A DNA stretch of 10,010 nucleotides, taken from contig JAISQQ010000308.1 in the NCBI GenBank assembly GCA_031274075.1, positions 1 to 10,010 on the forward strand, given 5' to 3'. Position 1 is the first letter of the stretch. Each line of letters starts with the position of its first letter. Origin of the DNA: Accumulibacter sp. GTDB taxonomy: Bacteria; Pseudomonadota; Gammaproteobacteria; Burkholderiales; Rhodocyclaceae. Positions 6,911-10,010 of the stretch are shown here, one piece after another. Both the position numbers and the translations under genes were made by a program. The notes beneath the pieces were generated by a model. The model had not been told where the DNA came from, did no database searches, and saw only the letters and a list, made by a program, of their open reading frames with translations.

Positions 6911-7858
6911 CTACGGATACCCCGACTGATGCTGGGGAAGCTCGGTTTCGACGGGCTTTCCGCCGGGATTGCCGGAATTGCGGCCAAGCGCCGAAACGGC
7001 GTTCATTTGTTGCAGCGCGCGGAAACGGCTCGGCGGAACGCCCTTCCGCGCCAGGAAGTGGCGGTTGAAATTCGATACGTTGTTGTAGCCGACGCTAAAA
7101 CAGATGTCGCTGATCGACATTCCCGTTTCGATGAGCAGTTCGCAGGCGCGGTGGATGCGCAGCGTATTGACGTGCCGGATGAAGGACATGCCCGTGTGCT
7201 TGTGGAAATAGCGCGAAAACGCCGTAACGCTCTGGCCGGCGAGATCGGCCATGTCGGACTCGCACAGATCGCTGGCCAGGTTCTGGTCGATATACGACAG
7301 GATCTGGTTGATCGTGGAAGACATGTAGCTCGAAGGATCGGGCGAGAAACGGCTGCTCGCCAGCAGCTTGCGCCCCTCGTCGTGGGCGATCAGATCGAGC
7401 AGGGTCAGGAAAGCGGTGATGCGCCGTCCGCCGGTGGCGGTCAGCAATTCTTCCATGACCGGCCGCGCCGCCTTCCCGGTCGCGTCGGAAAACACCACGC
7501 CGCGCCTGGATTCGCCGACCAGTTTGGCGAAATAGCGCATTTCCGGCAGGATCATGATGCGTTCGTCGAGGAATTCCGCCGAGAACTGGCAGATCAGGCC
7601 GCGGCGTTCGACCGTGGTGTTTTCCGGCAATTCGCTGACCCAGTTGTGCGGCAGGTTGGGCGCCATGAACGCCAGGTTGCCGGGCGCGAAACGGCCGACG
7701 AAATCGCCGACGAAATACTGCCCCGTGGTTTCCGTGATCAACTGGATTTCGTACTCCGGGTGGAAATGCCAGCGCACCGTGCGGAATGGATAGCCATGGC
7801 CCCACACCTTGAACGACTCGTGCTGCGCTACTTCGACGACTTCAAGATCAGGTTTCAT
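6911..7858 (-). CDS. AraC-family transcriptional regulator with N-terminal cupin
   Basis: A 315-residue regulator. The N-terminal half is an AraC-type cupin sensor: WHFHPEYEIQLI (30-41), GQYFVGDFVGRFAPGNL (46-62) and PNLPHNW (67-73), with His residues that often line the ligand pocket. The C-terminal half is the double helix-turn-helix (about 183-284): INQILSYIDQNL, SDMADLAGQSVTAFSRYF, then ISDICFSVGYNNVSNFNRHF and KGVPPSRFR, the classic AraC/XylS second-helix pattern. A Gly/Pro-rich tail of about 30 residues follows and is not a known domain. Start at 7858 is supported by GGGAGG 4 bases upstream; ATGs at 7879 and 7993 are less supported. It is encoded on the same strand 202 bp upstream of the binding protein, so it most likely activates the downstream transport and catabolic genes in response to their substrate. 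This is inferred from position; a repressor role is possible. Confidence 0.93.
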   Translation of the reverse strand: MKPDLEVVEVAQHESFKVWGHGYPFRTVRWHFHPEYEIQLITETTGQYFVGDFVGRFAPGNLAFMAPNLPHNWVSELPENTTVERRGLICQFSAEFLDERIMILPEMRYFAKLVGESRRGVVFSDATGKAARPVMEELLTATGGRRITAFLTLLDLIAHDEGRKLLASSRFSPDPSSYMSSTINQILSYIDQNLASDLCESDMADLAGQSVTAFSRYFHKHTGMSFIRHVNTLRIHRACELLIETGMSISDICFSVGYNNVSNFNRHFLARKGVPPSRFRALQQMNAVSALGRNSGNPGGKPVETELPQHQSGYP

Positions 7859-7964
7859 GCGTCCTCCCAATTGCGACATCCTGCTGACCATCCGGCGTGT
7901 TCTGACTGCTGCCGGCCTGCTTCGATCCGTTGCCGAGCGGCCGATTGCCCTTATCGATGGTGCG

Positions 7965-7993
7965 ACTATAGACACCGAGGAAAAAAACATCAA
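7965..7993 (-). promoter_or_regulatory. Predicted sigma70 promoter of the araC-family gene
   Basis: Read on the minus strand, TTGATG (7993-7988) is separated by exactly 17 bases, mostly a T run, from TATAGT (7970-7965), a 5/6 match to the -10 consensus. Transcription should start near 7958, leaving an untranslated leader of about 100 bases before the ATG at 7858. Spacing and hexamers are seen; promoter activity is inferred. Confidence 0.6.
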
Positions 7994-8109
7994 CCAATAA
8001 AAAACCCGCGCATTGATACTTTTTTGCGCCTACACCGGCGATCGGTCCCGGAAACCCCAATCAGTATCCAATGACTCCCTTGCTTGTCTTCAACATCCTG
8101 AAAACATGG

Positions 8110-8194
8110 GTCATTCCGGGTTTTTACGGTCTGGCGAAAGCCGGGATCCAGTTCGTCGCTCAAACTCCTGGATTCCGGCAGGCAAAGGAATGAC
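8110..8194. repeat. 85-bp imperfect palindrome, common proteobacterial interspersed type
   Basis: Outer arms GTCATTCC (8110-8117) and GGAATGAC (8187-8194) are perfect inverted repeats; inner arms CCGGGATCCAG (8141-8151) and CTGGATTCCGG (8168-8178) match at 10 of 11. From general knowledge, elements with TCATTCC ends and CTGGATTCC/GGGATCCAG inner arms are scattered in many proteobacterial genomes and behave as small palindromic repeats without coding capacity. Confidence 0.75.
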
Positions 8195-8227
8195 GGGGTG
8201 GAAAGAATCGCGGTCGGCACTGAGAAG

Positions 8228-8317
8228 CTGCTTGCGATTTTCGCTGGGAGCGCGGGGCTTCCGCCCCGCAATAACCGTGGTGGCGTAACGGCGGGGCAGA
8301 AGCCCCGCGCTCCCAGC
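8228..8317. repeat. REP/BIME-like unit A, facing inverted arms
   Basis: The left arm (8243-8269) and right arm (8291-8317) are 27-bp inverted repeats matching at 26 positions, 21 bases apart. Each arm contains its own hairpin: GCGGGGC, a 4-base loop, GCCCCGC, next to a GCTGGGAGC-type shoulder. The flank CTGCTTGCGATTTTC (8228-8242) recurs ahead of unit B, showing a conserved element boundary. Confidence 0.8.
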
Positions 8318-8455
8318 AAAGGCACGTCGCGTCGCTTGGGCGAACGAAGCGAACCCCAAGGTCTGACGCCAGAATAAAGCCATCGAAACTTGCCACATGT
8401 ATCCATGTTTTGCGCATTTTTGGCCGGGTACGGACACATGAACCTTGTGGTGAAC

Positions 8456-8554
8456 CTGCTTGCGATTTTCCCTGGGAGCGCGGGGCACCAGCCCCGCAGC
8501 AGCGGTGGCAGTATCACATGGCGCTGTTGCGGGGCGGGTGCCCCGCGCTCCCAG
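8456..8554. repeat. REP/BIME-like unit B, facing inverted arms
   Basis: The left arm (8472-8497) and right arm (8529-8554) match as inverted repeats at 25 of 26 positions with a 31-base spacer. The 15-base flank 8456-8470 is identical to that of unit A. The right arm is followed by AGGTGGCTCGGAGA (8555-8568), which is repeated after unit C. GGCTCGG (8559-8565) and CCGAGCC (8575-8581) form an additional 7-bp stem. Confidence 0.8.
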
Positions 8555-8594
8555 AGGTGGCTCGGAGACGTTGGCCGAGCCGTCGAACGACGCG

Positions 8595-8634
8595 GCGGGG
8601 CTGGTGCCCCGCGCTCCCAGAGGTGGCTCGGAGA
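8595..8634. repeat. REP-like unit C, single arm with conserved tail
   Basis: Positions 8595-8620 are the exact reverse complement of the left arm of unit B, and the tail AGGTGGCTCGGAGA (8621-8634) is identical to the tail after the right arm of B. Arm plus tail is therefore a direct repeat of 8529-8568 at a distance of 66 bp, suggesting local duplication. Confidence 0.8.
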
Positions 8635-8712
8635 GAGGCGGCTTTCATGATGGGCTTGCGTAAGATACCTGTGCTCCCCGAGAGAAGATCGCAAACAGAT
8701 TCTTGAAGCCCT

Positions 8713-8741
8713 TTGCCAAAAGTGAGTGAATCACTTATAGT
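8713..8741 (+). promoter_or_regulatory. Promoter and overlapping operator of the toxin-antitoxin operon
   Basis: TTGCCA (8713-8718, 5/6 consensus) and TATAGT (8736-8741, 5/6 consensus) are separated by 17 bases. Inside the spacer and touching the -10 lies an inverted repeat, AAGTGA (8720-8725) with TCACTT (8731-8736), which also contains AGTGAATCACT (8725-8735). Autorepression by the antitoxin at a palindrome over the promoter is normal for this family. The predicted start site is the A of the toxin ATG (8748). Confidence 0.6.
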
Positions 8742-8747
8742 TGCCCC

Positions 8748-9047
8748 ATGAAAACACTTGTCGAGCTTCCCTCTTTCAGGAAGCAGGCCGAAGCCATCTG
8801 GAGCGAATCCGAATACGAAGCGTTCACTTTCTGGCTGGCGCAAAACCCGGAGGCCGGGGAAGTCGTTCCCGGTACGCGCGGCGGACGGAAGCTGCGCTGG
8901 AAACGCGCCGGGAGCGGTAAAAGCACGGGCGCGCGGGTGATTTATTACCATCTCGTCGCGCGCGGACAGATTCTTCTCGTGGCGATTTATACCAAGGCCG
9001 ATCGAGGAAACCTGCCCGCGCATGAAATCGCGAAGTTGATCGAGTAA
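8748..9047 (+). CDS. Type II toxin, HigB/RelE-like (toxin-first pair)
   Basis: A 99-residue protein of the RelE superfamily. Seen: GGRKLRW (45-51), GSGKSTGARVIYY (55-67), QILLVAIYTKADRGNLP (74-90) and the AHEIAKLIE end. This K-RW / GKS-GAR-IYY / LL-IY-K arrangement is characteristic of HigB-type mRNA interferases (PF06296 in my recollection), which cleave ribosome-bound mRNA. The gene is directly followed, 10 bases after its TAA, by a helix-turn-helix gene on the same strand, so a toxin-first operon of the higBA kind is likely. No Shine-Dalgarno sequence precedes the ATG at 8748; a good -35/-10 pair places the expected transcription start on that A, suggesting a leaderless mRNA. It is not certain that the toxin is active, and the exact target is unknown. 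Confidence 0.85.
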   Translation: MKTLVELPSFRKQAEAIWSESEYEAFTFWLAQNPEAGEVVPGTRGGRKLRWKRAGSGKSTGARVIYYHLVARGQILLVAIYTKADRGNLPAHEIAKLIE

Positions 9048-9057
9048 AGGAACGGTC

Positions 9058-9426
9058 ATGAAGACGAAACAGAAACCCATCGCCTCCCTGGAAGACTTTT
9101 CCGGCATCGACGTGGAATCGATGGCGGCGGCGTTCGAGGCGGACGCCGGGGAATCCTTGCCCGGTCTCCGGGAGGCGCTGTCCGAAGCCCAGCGGGGTGA
9201 ATTTGCCCGCGTCACGACACCCGAACAGATGCTCCTGCGCGAGGCCCGGAGAATCACCGGCTTATCGCAGGCAGAATTCGCCCGGCGCATCGCTACTCCA
9301 GTAACGACCCTACGCGGTTGGGAACAGGGACGCTTCTCTCCTCCGGGAATCGCCACCGCCCTGGCGCGACTCATCACCCGGCATCCCTCACTGGCGGAAG
9401 AACTCGTTCTTTCAGGTGACAGGTAG
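9058..9426 (+). CDS. Xre-family helix-turn-helix antitoxin, HigA-like
   Basis: A 122-residue protein, the presumed antitoxin of the preceding toxin. The N-terminal half (1-55) is acidic and Ala/Glu-rich, probably the toxin-binding or flexible part. The C-terminal half holds a Cro/C1-type helix-turn-helix: LLREARRITGLSQAEFARRI (59-78), then PVTTLRGWEQGRFSPPG (81-97), with the GLSQ and TLR-WEQGR pattern typical of HigA/NadS-type antitoxins. It should neutralise the toxin and repress the operon through the palindrome at 8720-8736. Translation is supported by AAAGGA at 9046-9051, six bases before ATG at 9058, in contrast with the Shine-Dalgarno-less toxin. Its last codons and stop (9416-9426) are built from the beginning of a heptamer repeat array, so the C-terminus may have been altered by the repeat. 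Longer than the shortest HigA proteins because of the N-terminal extension. Confidence 0.88.
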   Translation: MKTKQKPIASLEDFSGIDVESMAAAFEADAGESLPGLREALSEAQRGEFARVTTPEQMLLREARRITGLSQAEFARRIATPVTTLRGWEQGRFSPPGIATALARLITRHPSLAEELVLSGDR

Positions 9427-9464
9427 CAAGTGGCGGGTGGCTGGTGGCTGGTGGCTGGTGACAG
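9416..9464. repeat. Seven-unit heptamer array overlapping the antitoxin 3' end
   Basis: Seven consecutive 7-bp units: GTGACAG, GTAGCAA, GTGGCGG, GTGGCTG (three times), GTGACAG. The first two units contain the last Gly-Asp-Arg codons and the TAG stop (9424-9426) of the antitoxin gene. The first and last units are identical. Confidence 0.85.
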
Positions 9465-9653
9465 GATTTTGTGGCGCGTACCCACCCGCCCCTGCCCCGC
9501 GTAACTTCTCGGCCTTGCGCAAGTCCGAGCTGACGCTTCTGCGCAGAGATACCACCTACCCCAAGCGTAGCTTGCGCTCCCGGCGCAAGACTGCCGATCG
9601 CCTTCCCCAATTTCGCGCTTCTTTGCTCGGCTTGGTTCCCCAAATGCGATAGC

Positions 9654-9744
9654 CCTCTGCCCTCTGTCCTCTGTCTTCTGTCCTCTGTCTTCTGTCCTCT
9701 GTCTTCTGTCCTCTGTCCTCTGTCCTCTGACCTCCGACCCCTGA
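9654..9744. repeat. Thirteen-unit heptamer array upstream of typA
   Basis: Thirteen consecutive 7-bp units of the type CCTCTGT or CTTCTGT, with the two forms alternating in the middle and decaying at the ends (CCTCTGC first; CCTCTGA, CCTCCGA, CCCCTGA last). The array is strictly pyrimidine/G biased on the plus strand and stops 8 bases before the extended -10 of typA. Confidence 0.9.
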
Positions 9745-9752
9745 ACCGCGTG

Positions 9753-9761
9753 TGATAGAAT
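9753..9761 (+). promoter_or_regulatory. Extended -10 promoter element of typA
   Basis: TGATAGAAT (9753-9761) is an extended -10 element: a TG dinucleotide, one base, then TAGAAT (5/6 consensus). No good -35 hexamer stands 16-18 bases upstream, consistent with an extended -10 promoter. The predicted start is near 9768, giving a leader of about 22 bases. The heptamer array ends only 8 bases before the TG. Confidence 0.5.
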
Positions 9762-9789
9762 CGCAGCCCTTTTGCACGAGTCCTCCCCC

Positions 9790-10010
9790 ATGTCCCGCCC
9801 CGTTCGCAACATCGCCATCATCGCCCACGTCGATCATGGCAAGACCACGCTCGTCGACAAGCTGCTGCAGCAGGCCGGGAGCTTTGCCGCTCACCAGCAC
9901 GTCGCCGAGCGCGTCATGGATTCGAACGACCTGGAAAGGGAGCGCGGCATCACCATCCTGGCCAAGAACCTGGCGGTCGACTACGCGGGCACGCACATCA
10001 ACATCGTCGA
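9790..10010 (+). CDS. typA: Ribosome-associated GTPase TypA/BipA, N-terminal part
   Basis: The frame is open from ATG 9790 to the right edge (73 complete codons plus 2 bases). The visible part begins [20 protein letters not shown], with the G1/P-loop [15 protein letters not shown], followed by [20 protein letters not shown], the switch I/G2 region, and NIAVDY-HINIV leading to the G3 DTPGH outside the window. The [17 protein letters not shown] pattern identifies TypA/BipA, as opposed to LepA or EF-G. TypA is a translational GTPase that acts on ribosomes under stress and in 50S assembly. No strong Shine-Dalgarno sequence precedes the ATG; an extended -10 element lies about 29 bases upstream. 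It is the only core housekeeping gene visible and anchors the right border of the variable region. Confidence 0.96.
   Translation, partial: MSRPVRNIAIIAHVDHGKTTLVDKLLQQAGSFAAHQHVAERVMDSNDLERERGITILAKNLAVDYAGTHINIV

Larger units (their letters stand above)
7859..8747. other. 889-bp non-coding region with repeats between araC and the toxin gene
   Basis: No open frame here looks like a real gene: the long frames are created by GC-rich repeats and translate to low-complexity Gly-Ala-Pro-Arg strings. The content is the leader and promoter of the araC-family gene (7859-7993), about 115 bp with no recognised signal, an 85-bp imperfect palindrome (8110-8194), three REP-like units (8228-8317, 8456-8554, 8595-8634), a short palindrome CTTGGG/CCCAAG at 8335-8360, and the promoter of the toxin operon (8713-8741). 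Confidence 0.7.
9427..9789. other. 363-bp intergenic region between antitoxin and typA
   Basis: No gene is seen. It holds the rest of the first heptamer array (to 9464), about 190 bp of unrecognised sequence with a 7-bp stem CTTGCGC/GCGCAAG at 9571-9589 (5-base loop, no T tract), the second heptamer array (9654-9744) and the typA promoter (9753-9761). Long frames across it translate to Arg/Gln/Glu/Asp repeats and are artefacts of the arrays. Confidence 0.7.

Noticed and set aside
8071..8193. Small open frame of 40 residues (MTPLLVFNILK...)
   Set aside because: No Shine-Dalgarno site, and its second half lies entirely in the 85-bp palindromic element, so coding is unlikely.
8394..8451. Imperfect inverted match CCACATGTATCCATG / CATGAACCTTGTGG
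   Set aside because: Only short blocks match; insufficient to claim transposon ends.
8228..8634. Possible CRISPR array
   Set aside because: The units are inverted pairs with internal hairpins, irregular spacing and no unique spacers of even length.
9571..9589. CTTGCGC/GCGCAAG hairpin as terminator of the toxin-antitoxin operon
   Set aside because: It lies about 145 bases after the antitoxin stop and has no following T run.
9416..9744. Heptamer arrays as CRISPR or as a coding repeat protein
   Set aside because: Units are contiguous with no spacers, and the period of 7 gives meaningless peptides cycling through frames.
8514..9821. A long minus-strand open frame across the toxin-antitoxin genes and repeats
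   Set aside because: Its translation is dominated by Arg/Gln/Glu/Asp heptad products and Gly-Ser-Ala repeat products, it runs antisense to two well-supported genes, and no domain is recognisable.

Overview
The window looks like the chromosome of a GC-rich Gram-negative proteobacterium, most likely a betaproteobacterium. Reasons are high GC, clear Shine-Dalgarno sites, sigma70-type promoters, a Sec signal peptide on a periplasmic binding protein, a TypA GTPase start, and proteobacterial palindromic intergenic repeats. A Rhodocyclales-like host is a guess from the repeat style, not a demonstrated placement.

Layout. Positions 1-415 (+) hold the C-terminal end of a DUF4198-type secreted protein. 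It meets, tail to tail with a 3-base gap, a minus-strand sugar-alcohol cluster filling 419-7858. In transcription order the cluster is: AraC-family regulator (7858-6911), RbsB-type periplasmic sugar-binding protein (6708-5788), RbsA-type double ATPase (5660-4164), RbsC-type permease (4183-3158), zinc alcohol dehydrogenase resembling erythritol/L-threitol dehydrogenases (3108-2014), and FGGY kinase resembling L-xylulokinase LyxK (1909-419). The simplest reading is that a polyol is imported by the ABC transporter, oxidised to a ketose by the dehydrogenase and phosphorylated by the kinase, with the AraC-type protein sensing the substrate. Epimerases or aldolases needed to reach central metabolism are not in the window, so the substrate stays open (tetritol or pentitol most likely).

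Positions 7859-8747 hold no convincing gene. They contain the araC promoter, an 85-bp imperfect palindrome of a common proteobacterial type, and a cluster of REP/BIME-like GC-rich inverted repeats in three copies. Positions 8748-9426 (+) encode a toxin-first type II toxin-antitoxin pair (HigB/RelE-like toxin, Xre-type antitoxin). The predicted promoter would make a leaderless toxin mRNA, while the antitoxin has a strong Shine-Dalgarno site. Positions 9427-9789 carry two different 7-bp tandem repeat arrays: one forms the last codons and stop of the antitoxin gene, the other runs up to the extended -10 promoter of typA. The window ends inside typA (9790 onward, +).

The most interesting items are the substrate-unassigned polyol operon with a candidate triple operator, the predicted leaderless, self-operator toxin promoter, and the density of repeat structures (hexamer, two heptamer arrays, REP clusters, paired intercistronic hairpins).
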